Shown: positions 44,901 through 51,037 of the stretch, piece after piece
Position numbering within the stretch: position 1 is the first letter of the stretch
Layout: each line of letters begins with the position of its first letter
Assembly: GCA_029860075.1 (NCBI GenBank)
Contig: JAOUBX010000027.1
Coordinates: 1-51,037 of the forward strand
Source: Deltaproteobacteria bacterium
GTDB lineage: Bacteria; Desulfobacterota; JADFVX01
Direction: 5' to 3'
DNA: 51,037 nt
Notes under the pieces: generated by a model
Told to the model about the DNA's origin: nothing
The model's database searches: none
The model's input: the letters and a program-made list of their open reading frames with translations, nothing else
Program-made: the position numbers and the translations under genes

Positions 44901-46517
44901 CCGCTCATATTGCCAAACATTGTCATCCCACATTTTCGTTGTATCAGTAATACTTGATACCGATGCAAAGGCGACAGTTCCCGTATTATTATTATTGGGC
45001 ATACTCCCCTGGTATTTGGCTACGTTACCAAAGTGGAGGCCAAAGCGGTAGGTGGAGTTCTGTTTTTTCTTTGGCAGGTTGTCTACGTGGCATTTGGAGC
45101 AGTTAGCGTTAAAGGTTGATCCGTCAGAAGTGAATGTGGCAGGTACAGTAAAATTATGAGGGCTCCCTTCAAACTGTGCCTTCCGTATGGGCATGGTATT
45201 GGTCGTGCTGTCTGGCCTGTCGTAACTCTTGCTCTGGGAAGTCCTGTGACAAGATAGACAGATGCCACCGTAAGTCTCACTCTGTACGAAATCCGTGTTC
45301 TGACCCGATGTGGCCCCTGGCGTTACCGATATGCTCGGCCTCAGGTTATAGGCCCTACCGGGACTCTGGGAGTTGATATCAGGACGGAAGATATTGTGGT
45401 CCACATGACACATGAGGCAGCGCCTGTTTTCATCGGATTGACCTCCCATGAGGTTGGGCTGGGCCTTGACGGGATACTTGCTGGCTGAAGCCAGTTCCGT
45501 TACGTTGGCATTATTGAGATAATGATGATAACCGCCGGAAGTACCGTTCATGATGAAGAAGAAATCACTATGGCATCCTGAACAAGGAAGGTCCCCTTTC
45601 GATTCACCGGGCAAGAAACCTTCCGTATGGAGGTGGCACAAAGTACATTCAAGGCCTGCATTATGTTTTACACCGTCTATGTCTTCTTCAGAGGTATAAT
45701 TTCTCCATCGTGGCGTGTCGTCATAATTACTGGTCCTCGTGTGACAAACCTGGCAGGGTCCCCTCCTTTCATTACCCGAACCGGAAACAAAGCCATACAC
45801 CGATTCACCGGACATATTCCTGAAATCCACTTTTTTCCGGTAAGCAAAGGTCTGGTTTGCGCCCGTATAAACCTTGAAGGAAGAAGCAAGGAGAAAGATA
45901 TTTTTCGTATTGTGCGGTGTATGACAGTCACGACAGACACGTTCCCAGTTGCCGTACTTGGTCGATTCTACATCGGCAGAGGAATGGGCCTTCAATGCAT
46001 GGCATGACATACATATGGTGTTGTCATTATCACGGACAAGGAGCTTGCCGTCTCCGGCAAAGCCGCTGTAGTTGTTGAGGGGCGCAATTCTCACAGTGAT
46101 ATCAACTTTCCTCGAAGTACCCACATTATTGGCCTTATCAGTGGCCTGGATCTGGATGGTGTAGTCTCCTGAACCGGCACCGGGCTCGAAGCCGTAAGTC
46201 CTGAAAACGGTTGATAGCGTATCGGAAGGTCCCCAGGAAGAGAGAAAAGAGGTAATATCAATACTACCGTTGCTGCCCCCTTTCCACCAGTTAAGAACAA
46301 AGCTGTTAGCGCCGATTGTTTTTATTTCATCTGCCTTGTCCCAGGCACGGAAAGTAATTTTAACGGGATAGGATGAAAGACCATCCGTATTGATCGTCAT
46401 GCCGTCAGCGGGAGAAAGTATGCTTACCGTAGGGGGGACCGTATCGGCGCTAACCGTAGTCACAAGAATGAGGGTGCAAAGGTATATTGCCCCCAAATGT
46501 TGAGAGAATTTTCGCAA
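41970..46517 (-). CDS. Giant secreted multiheme cytochrome (14 CXXCH) with interleaved beta modules
   Basis: A 1515-residue protein with a signal peptide (about 1-24) and an Ig-like domain (26-145). Fourteen CXXCH heme sites start at residues 169, 195, 255, 291, 312, 367, 420, 473, 666, 843, 987, 1273, 1348 and 1419. From about 513 onward at least five beta-rich modules of some 65-85 residues alternate with heme sites (STGGNTGTTLNDTGKAW, then GTGLGEVREIVSNTAT). A CDQGH near 1494 looks like a degenerate fifteenth site. The start is a TTG at 46517 with AGG upstream. No membrane anchor is seen; it probably acts at or outside the outer membrane in electron transfer. Confidence 0.9.
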   Translation of the reverse strand: MRKFSQHLGAIYLCTLILVTTVSADTVPPTVSILSPADGMTINTDGLSSYPVKITFRAWDKADEIKTIGANSFVLNWWKGGSNGSIDITSFLSSWGPSDTLSTVFRTYGFEPGAGSGDYTIQIQATDKANNVGTSRKVDITVRIAPLNNYSGFAGDGKLLVRDNDNTICMSCHALKAHSSADVESTKYGNWERVCRDCHTPHNTKNIFLLASSFKVYTGANQTFAYRKKVDFRNMSGESVYGFVSGSGNERRGPCQVCHTRTSNYDDTPRWRNYTSEEDIDGVKHNAGLECTLCHLHTEGFLPGESKGDLPCSGCHSDFFFIMNGTSGGYHHYLNNANVTELASASKYPVKAQPNLMGGQSDENRRCLMCHVDHNIFRPDINSQSPGRAYNLRPSISVTPGATSGQNTDFVQSETYGGICLSCHRTSQSKSYDRPDSTTNTMPIRKAQFEGSPHNFTVPATFTSDGSTFNANCSKCHVDNLPKKKQNSTYRFGLHFGNVAKYQGSMPNNNNTGTVAFASVSSITDTTKMWDDNVWQYERIYILQGTGTGQVNNIRRNTNDTLYVAPIWLTQPDATSIYIIGLSRDSEIGKSTGGNTGTTLNDTGKAWISNFWQNRPIRITGGTGLGEVREIVSNTATGVTVSPAWGTTPDSTSEYSIGDPAEEELCFRCHSETTNPNAANNTDYYGVQTFESAKTVQMEGMFVGYGQEGRSTGGNTVNTLNDTTRNWDVDQWAGMPIKIVAGSGRRRWSRKSRKGVWGGGGQTEVARSVVSNTATQMVVTPDWTSTPGSNSRYYVGAGNPYRHRIYRYFAKHRSDEVVNAPATATAKGWFNMTSVTDGLHTGCQDCHNPHANRKPGDDYGTAESGTLTSLTDNDKTWAQDQWRGYILRIQNGTGLGQDRLILSNSATTLNVGAAFDGVSSIPASDSYYVLQPYGHPERGNNLWNPNSGAWGISADYAYAPTLGNYTNPIFSKVTSLTGGTDKIYQLCFKCHSDYGWGLGGTPFTIPDTPAAAVLDFEENETSNIAKEFNPDNLGHHPVVDKGNNQPILNIGSSTDGVGPYTSGSNHQSYIGYNNSWSAGQYTGYCVEITSGTLTGQIRAIEYHTSTRIYVDPNFGSTPPGGSQFAVRKCSIYNNGANYSGRGATPWPRFTRGTITISNGSPTATITGLNNGIPSTVLNGWYLYAGTLYTNSNTNVMPNVGKCSATAPCPPMFATSGWFQISGISGGASEAGTTSVTLTLSPTPTSSYSGSYAISAGLGNTFVPPYGPWSKMGCADCHDGDDPEGPSGPHGSSSQWILRTLEAQTFPWFYGGLNSTTSTTDATLVQTVGYPDGNTTWTGASGAMVNYMCLNCHRADVYGYEDRDPGGDSAPTGTGFTNFGWKYMSRLPHLPDDTGWGSAKDSDNGGGWGGSYTNTYGIMCMYCHGGDARATKSAGTNFRALGGIHGSNLGLGANGSSYRGRRLLNGAAWTGVTRATTKVGVLCWTANNGDGISTCDQGHGGQEGMRANYPYASGRY

Positions 46518-47280
46518 AATTTACCTATCCACAATAAATTAAATAAATAAAAACAACTTATAGGAACATTCAACAATAGGGGGGAAGGGAGAAATATCAA
46601 TAGGAGATGGGCAAATCACCCCACAAACCGTTCACTATAGAAAAGCAGCAAAGCTAACTTACAATAGCATTGCAACGAAAATGCCAAAAAAGGACAAGAA
46701 TATCTACTTAAACTTTACTAATTTGGTAGAGTTTATTAAAATTTAATAATTTATGAAAATATAGCAGTTTATATAATTCTGAAGGACAATATGAAGAGGA
46801 AGAGAGATTACCTATACTTAATCTTAAAACAAATAAAAGCACAATAAAACATATAGTTAAAGATTTTAAAAACCCTGTGACAAAACAGAGAAGCATAAAA
46901 ACACACCATTTATTTTATATTATTAAAATTAAATTCTAATGGGCTTACCTAGCAGTATAAGACAAAATAAATTTTCATAATCATGAAAATATTGCCAAAA
47001 CCAGAAATATTTCATGAATTAGCACTTTTTTCTTTATTTACAAGTCATATAACTGCATATACGTCAAATAACGACGCTCCTCCGCTATAAAAAAACTATT
47101 ATTAAGAAATATTAAAAATGCAGAAATTTATTTACTCATAAGGATAATTGCGATATAAAATATTGAAATAAAAAGATGGGGATGTTCAATGGGTGAAAAA
47201 AAGAAGACAAAAAAAGCAAAGGCCCTGACCGGTGACGGTTGAGGGCTTTTTTTGTATTTTGAGATTATAGTCCAGTAGAA
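46518..47280. other. Long AT-rich intergenic stretch
   Basis: About 760 bases with no supported gene. This is where the promoter of the giant cytochrome (minus strand) should be, but no consensus is clear. Only the hairpin at 47222 stands out. Confidence 0.45.
47222..47253 (+). terminator. Isolated rho-independent terminator
   Basis: GCCCT (47222-47226) pairs with AGGGC (47242-47246), with an inner stem ACCG (47228-47231) and CGGT (47236-47239), followed by seven T residues. No gene lies upstream on the plus strand within 700 bases except a 17-codon frame starting at 47189. Confidence 0.75.
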
Positions 47281-47490
47281 AAATATAAGATCAAAAGATA
47301 GTTTTAGACGGGATTAACGGGATTTACAGGATAAAGAATAAAAATATTTTGACACTGATTTGCACTGATTTATTACGATTTTTCAAAGGCTTATATCAAA
47401 TAAAGGTTTATCAGTGATAATCATATCTTATCCATGCTTATCTGTGTCGAACCGGGATTTTCAGGTTTAAGGATTTTAAATCCTGTCAGA
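47281..47490 (+). repeat. Dispersed repeat, copy 1
   Basis: Shares long blocks with copies 2 and 4: AGACGGGATTAACGGGATT, TTTTGACACTGATTTGCACT, CAAAGGCTTATATCAAATAA and TCAGTGATAATCATATCTTA. It ends just before the DUF1016 gene fragment. Confidence 0.85.
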
Positions 47491-47562
47491 AAGATAAAAA
47501 CTAAACTGCCAATCTCCCTAAAAACAGAAAGTATTCAGGATATATCCATTGAAGGTAAAAAT

Positions 47563-48009
47563 TTGAGCACCAAAGAGATAAAAAACGATGACTATCGAGC
47601 ATTCATTCAGGATGTCAAAGAACGCATTCAATCTGCGCAAATCAAGGCAGCCGTTGCCGTTAACCGGGAACTGCTGTATCTTTATTGGGATTTGGCCGAA
47701 CGTATTGCTGTAAAGCAACAGGAGGCGGTCTGGGGAGACGGTTTTTTAGCTCAAATGAGCCGTGATCTACAAACCGAGTTTCCCAAAATGAAAGGATTTT
47801 CCAAACGGAATCTGGAATTAATGCGCCAATGGTATCGGTTTTGGTCGAATGAATCGTCAATTGCGAAACAGCTTGTTTCGCAAATTCCCTGGGGCCACAA
47901 CCTCGTTATTATTAGCAAAATCAAAAACAGCAACGAAGCCCTTTTCTACCTCCAGGTCTGTAGCGTGAGCAATGACCACGAAAAACTGAAGATCAAAAGC
48001 TTATTTTAG
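47563..48009 (+). pseudogene. DUF1016/YhcG-type nuclease gene, truncated after the N-terminal domain
   Basis: From a TTG at 47563 (GAAGG upstream) the frame encodes the DUF1016 N-terminal domain: AVAVNRELLYLYWDLAERI, QEAVWGDGFLAQMSRDLQ, GFSKRNLELMRQWYRFW and IPWGHNLVIISKI...EALFYLQ. Intact YhcG proteins (about 350 residues) continue with a PDDEXK nuclease domain, which is missing. Right after FYLQ the sequence turns into dispersed repeat copy 2, and the frame stops 18 codons later. It is therefore a broken gene with no nuclease activity expected. Confidence 0.8.
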
Positions 48010-48203
48010 ACGGGATTTACAGGATCAACGGGATAAAGAGCAAAAAATATTTTGACACTGATTTAGTATGATTTTACAAAGGCTTATATCAAATAAATAT
48101 TCATCAGAGATAATCATATCTTATTTGTGTCAAAGTAGGCTTTTCAGGTTTAAGGTTTTAAAACCCGCAACTTGCAACCTGTAACCTGCAACAGTCTTTA
48201 ATA
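47957..48203 (+). repeat. Dispersed repeat, copy 2
   Basis: Begins with CTGTAGCGTG and runs through AGACGGGATTTACAGG and CAAAGGCTTATATCAAATAA to CCTGTAACCTGCAACA. It replaces the 3' part of the DUF1016 gene. Confidence 0.85.
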
Positions 48204-48204
48204 A

Positions 48205-48345
48205 AGACCTGTAGCGTGGGCATTGCCCAAGAAACGTATAATGTTCAAAGTGAATTTCAGGCAGGATTAACAGGATCTACGAGATAAAAACAAATGATTT
48301 AAAGATTTTAAAAATCCAGTCAATCCTGTAAATCCTGTCAAAAGA
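48205..48345 (+). repeat. Dispersed repeat, copy 3 (partial)
   Basis: Starts with AGACCTGTAGCGTGGGCATT like copy 4 and contains GGATTAACAGGATCTACG. The middle 100 bases of the full unit are missing, and it ends with a CAATCCTGTAAATCCTGTC block. Confidence 0.7.
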
Positions 48346-48371
48346 AAAAGAATTAAGAGAGCCAAAAAAGA

Positions 48372-48701
48372 ATGAAGATTAAAAGAAAAAAGCCAAAAAT
48401 AAAGAAAGTCTTATCAACCTGCGGCTGGTGCGATAAAAAGATTGGACATGATGAGAGAGTTTTTGGACTAGGTGCCCGAAAACAGCCCGGAGTCGATCTT
48501 TCAAAATATGAAGGCGGCATTATCCCGGTTACCATTACTTCAATCGGAAAAACAGTTTGGGCCATTGTTCCTACACCTGAATCAGATGCACGTAAAGAGG
48601 GTAAAGACTTTTTATTTACGGCATGTTCGGATGAGTGTGCCGGTAAGTTAAAAGATGCACTGGAAGAGGAGAAAAAAATCGGAGATATCTTTTATGGATG
48701 A
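48372..48701 (+). CDS. Hypothetical small zinc-binding protein
   Basis: A 109-residue protein with a basic N-terminus (KIKRKKPKIKK) and two cysteine pairs, CGWC (17-20) and CSDEC (about 84-88), that could bind one zinc. No family recognised. It stands between repeat copies 3 and 4, as if carried as a single-gene cassette. The start has no strong ribosome binding site. Confidence 0.6.
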   Translation: MKIKRKKPKIKKVLSTCGWCDKKIGHDERVFGLGARKQPGVDLSKYEGGIIPVTITSIGKTVWAIVPTPESDARKEGKDFLFTACSDECAGKLKDALEEEKKIGDIFYG

Positions 48702-48713
48702 CCTGAACCATGT

Positions 48714-48970
48714 AGACCTGTAGCGTGGCCATTACCCACGAAAATATAAGAGCAAGAGATAATTTCAGACGGGATTAACAGGAATTAGGGGATAAAGAAT
48801 AAATAAAAACATATTTTGACACGGATTCGCACTGATTAATTACGATCTTTCAAAGGCTTATATCAAATAAAGGTTTATCAGTGATAATCATATCTTATCT
48901 GTGTTTATCTGTGTCGAAAGAGAATTTTAAGGTTTTAAAACCTGCAACCTGTAACCTGCAACATTCTTTT
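48714..48970 (+). repeat. Dispersed repeat, copy 4
   Basis: The fullest copy: CTGTAGCGTGGCCATTACCC, AGACGGGATTAACAGGAATT, TTTGACACGGATTCGCACTG, CAAAGGCTTATATCAAATAA and CCTGTAACCTGCAACATTCT. It ends 17 bases before the response-regulator start. Confidence 0.85.
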
Positions 48971-48986
48971 AAAAAGGGGGAATAAA

Positions 48987-49724
48987 ATGAAACTGCTAAT
49001 CGCCGAAGACCACACAGCCCTACAAAAAACAATGGAAATGATGATGAAAGCCTGGGGCTTTGACTTTGACCTGGCCTCCAACGGGCAGGAGGCCGTCAAT
49101 GAGGCAAAAAGGAACAAAGGGGCATATGACCTTTGCATTATGGATGTAGAGATGCCTATAATGGATGGCTGTGAGGCGACACGCATCATGCGACGCGACT
49201 TAAGCTACTTCCCCATCATGGCCTACTCAGGCAATCACAACTACCGCGAAGAATGCTTTCAATCCGGCGCTGATGATTTTGTAGAAAAACCCTGTTCTCC
49301 CCCGCTTCTTTTAGCTAAAATACGGGAACTGGCCGTAAAGACTTATCAATTTGTATTTAATGGAAAAGATTTATTATTAAAAAAGGAGATGCCGATGGAT
49401 CAGCAGCATGCAAAGGAACTGATTGAACTGAAAAAGCAGGGGCTTGTTAAAATGCGACTCGACGGCCCGGCGGATCGGGAGATCATTGCCCACAAAAACA
49501 CACCTAATAAAATTTCTCATGATTTCGTTGTTAAAAAACAACTCATGTCGGAATTCCTCAATCGTGATCCTGAAAAGCCAACTTTGTGCGACCTCTACAG
49601 AGGACATAAAAACTGTATCGTTGAAACCTTTATTGATGAAGAGGCTTATGCTGAAAGGTTAAAGGCAGAAGATGAAGATATGAATAAGCATACAGAGAAG
49701 GTTTTTAAGGGGGAAGAGGAATAG
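48987..49724 (+). CDS. Response regulator with an unusual C-terminal extension
   Basis: A 245-residue protein. Residues 1-118 are a receiver domain: acidic pair E7/D8, phosphorylation site D53 in CIMDVEMPIMDG, AYSG switch residue and K in VEKPCSPP. Residues 125-245 are a charged helical region without a recognised output domain (RLDGPADREIIAHKN, PTLCDLYRGHKNC). No histidine kinase is nearby. AAAGGGGG precedes the ATG. It directly follows repeat copy 4. Confidence 0.85.
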   Translation: MKLLIAEDHTALQKTMEMMMKAWGFDFDLASNGQEAVNEAKRNKGAYDLCIMDVEMPIMDGCEATRIMRRDLSYFPIMAYSGNHNYREECFQSGADDFVEKPCSPPLLLAKIRELAVKTYQFVFNGKDLLLKKEMPMDQQHAKELIELKKQGLVKMRLDGPADREIIAHKNTPNKISHDFVVKKQLMSEFLNRDPEKPTLCDLYRGHKNCIVETFIDEEAYAERLKAEDEDMNKHTEKVFKGEEE

Positions 49725-49804
49725 AGCTGTCGGATAGTATTCGAAATGGGGTGTTATCGGGAAACTGTACAAGTGCCGCATTATGTTCCTAAAACGAGGT
49801 GTGG

Positions 49805-50749
49805 ATGAATAAATTCAAAAGAATGACAAATGACACCATTTGCATATTGAAACAAAATGGAGATATTGTTGAAAATGTTAAGGCAAGTGTTCAGAAAAAC
49901 AAAATTTTCATTTTTCGTTCAGATGTATTGATAGAGATAGGTGACCATGTTCGTAGAAAAATGTCAAACGGGTCGGAAGAAACATTCAGAGTAATTGATC
50001 CTGGGTTCTATGAAAAGGTTGGCAATATTGATGCACATTATCAAATGGACGTTCAAAATGTTGGGATTAACGAAGTGAAAAATACAATTCAGCACAAGAA
50101 TCTGGAATCAAAAAAAATTACAGATCTAACGTTGGAAGAAATAGACCAAGAAATTGATCGTATCGCTGGATTTGAAGCAAGTGGCGGTGGTTATGGCAGT
50201 CCTGATGCCAGGTTCGCAGATGAAAGACGTTTAAAGACCTTAATAAGTTTGAGAGAGCAAAAGATGAACACATCGTCACCAAAGCCATCCGTTGATGTGA
50301 ATAGAGTTTTAAATGAAGTTTTTATTGTTCATGGACATGATGATGGTGCGACCAACCAAGTTGCAAGATTCATAGAAAAAATTGGACTAGTAGCAATAAT
50401 ATTGCATGAGCAAGCGAGTGAAAGCCGTACAATAATTGAAAAAATAGAAAAGTATTCGGATGTTGCATTTGGAATCATCCTTTATACTCCGTGTGATTTT
50501 GGTAAAGCAAAATTAGATAAAGATTTGAGACCGAGAGCCCGTCAGAACGTGGTTTTCGAACATGGTTATTTGATCGGTAAAATTGGGCGCAGTCGTGTAT
50601 GTGCATTAGTTAAGGGTGATATTGAAGTACCCAATGACATAAGTGGAGTTGTGTACATCAAATTGGATAAAGATGGAGCGTGGAAGTATAAGGTGGCAAA
50701 GGAAATTAAAAGCGCTGGCTACGCTGTAGATCTAAACAAGTTGATGTGA
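49805..50749 (+). CDS. TIR-like protein of the CAP12/Pycsar effector type
   Basis: A 314-residue protein. Residues 1-90 are an unrecognised beta-rich domain and 105-155 a helical linker. Residues 170-314 match the TIR-like domain of CAP12/Pycsar effectors (PF10137): VFIVHGHD (173-180), LHEQASESRTIIEKIE, YTPCDFG and ARQNVVFEHGYLIGKIGR with E252 as the likely NADase Glu. These domains degrade NAD+ when activated during phage infection. No nucleotide cyclase is adjacent, so the N-terminal part may sense the trigger. The ATG at 49805 follows GAGG. Confidence 0.85.
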   Translation: MNKFKRMTNDTICILKQNGDIVENVKASVQKNKIFIFRSDVLIEIGDHVRRKMSNGSEETFRVIDPGFYEKVGNIDAHYQMDVQNVGINEVKNTIQHKNLESKKITDLTLEEIDQEIDRIAGFEASGGGYGSPDARFADERRLKTLISLREQKMNTSSPKPSVDVNRVLNEVFIVHGHDDGATNQVARFIEKIGLVAIILHEQASESRTIIEKIEKYSDVAFGIILYTPCDFGKAKLDKDLRPRARQNVVFEHGYLIGKIGRSRVCALVKGDIEVPNDISGVVYIKLDKDGAWKYKVAKEIKSAGYAVDLNKLM

Positions 50750-50797
50750 AAACATAACGGAAAAATCGGGGACGGGTTCACATTAATGAAAGAGAGG

Positions 50798-50896
50798 GAA
50801 TAAAAGGGGACGTCCCGAATGGCACTACGTGGACAGGGGCGGCCAAAGGGCTCTAAAAAAAATCTGTCCCCTTTATTTTATTCGAAAAGGGTATAA
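50798..50896 (+). mobile_element. RAYT tail remnant with inverted ends
   Basis: A 25-codon frame (50819-50896) reads MALRGQGRPKGSKKNLSP and on, like the basic C-terminal tail of RAYT transposases. It is framed by imperfect inverted arms: GAATAAAAGGGGAC (50798-50811) and GTCCCCTTTATTTTATTC (50866-50883). No other transposase part is present. Confidence 0.45.
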
Positions 50897-50907
50897 AGGG
50901 GTCGCGT

Positions 50908-51037
50908 CTAAACAGGTTGTCCGAGAATAGTTTGCCGTAATCTTTTAACAGCAAGTGCACCTTTTTGCCAAGCCTCTGTTTTCATGGATAAAAAATAGAT
51001 ACTGCCAAAACGTACTGCCGTTCCCTCGGCAATAGCT
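50908..51037 (-). CDS. 3' end of a gene running off the right edge
   Basis: On the minus strand an open frame enters from the window edge and ends at TAG (50908-50910), encoding ...GTAVRFGSIYFLSMKTEAW and then GALAVKRLRQTILGQPV. The codon pattern looks like real protein, but the family is not recognisable from 42 residues. Confidence 0.5.
   Translation of the reverse strand, partial: AIAEGTAVRFGSIYFLSMKTEAWQKGALAVKRLRQTILGQPV

Noticed and set aside
46518..47280. c-di-GMP or other riboswitch upstream of the accessory genes
   Set aside because: I looked for the conserved cores by eye and found none; only a simple terminator is present.
1..51037. CRISPR arrays, tRNA and rRNA genes
   Set aside because: No regularly spaced short repeats, no T-arm-like GGTTCGAATCC blocks and no rRNA-like stretches were seen; the 123-base coding repeats and the four long dispersed repeats do not have CRISPR geometry.

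Overview
The window looks like a chromosomal segment of a Gram-negative, respiring anaerobe or facultative anaerobe, most like a Desulfobacterota/deltaproteobacterial lineage. This is inferred from the gene mix: many c-type cytochromes, an NrfD-type quinol module, Tat-exported iron-sulfur proteins, an orphan hydrogenase maturation protease, an LpxL-type acyltransferase, an Slp outer-membrane lipoprotein and paired M16 peptidases. No rRNA, tRNA or CRISPR array was seen. Composition is fairly AT-rich, most strongly in the accessory ends.

Left accessory region (about 1-11.2 kb): a PcfJ-domain protein, an RtcB-type RNA ligase and the release-factor homologue PrfH (a ribosome/RNA repair pair) lie beside an MqsA-like toxin-antitoxin operon with a palindromic promoter. 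This block is flanked by two copies, one truncated, of the same hypothetical gene. Next come a small HTH regulator, an FRG-domain protein, a membrane protein and a DarT-DarG DNA ADP-ribosylation toxin-antitoxin pair. The region ends in a decayed RAYT transposase unit with 20-bp terminal inverted repeats and an IS3 remnant. It reads as a defence and mobile-element island.

Central, mostly core region (about 11.8-36 kb): a secreted eight-repeat beta-propeller protein, a GGDEF-EAL protein, YchF, a histone-deacetylase-family hydrolase, an active/inactive M16 peptidase pair, a TrmN6-like methyltransferase, a DUF721/DciA-like protein, a hydrogenase maturation protease, an LpxL-like acyltransferase and a PcrA/UvrD helicase. 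A four-gene respiratory operon follows (Tat protein, four-cluster ferredoxin, NrfD membrane subunit, multiheme cytochrome). After it come a lone EcfA-type ATPase, HflX (apparently with an AUA start), a nitrilase-family amidase and Slp.

From 36.1 to 46.5 kb: an NTF2-like protein, a probable integron attC site with adjoining small cassette-like ORFs, a LamG protein, an RquA-like methyltransferase, a diheme cytochrome, a YncE-like propeller and a 1515-residue cytochrome with 14 CXXCH sites interleaved with beta-rich modules. The last three genes plausibly serve extracytoplasmic electron transfer.

Right accessory region (about 47.2-51.0 kb): four copies of a dispersed repeat separate a truncated DUF1016 nuclease gene, a small zinc-binding protein and a response regulator. 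A CAP12/Pycsar-type TIR protein and a RAYT-tail remnant follow, and a gene runs off the right edge.
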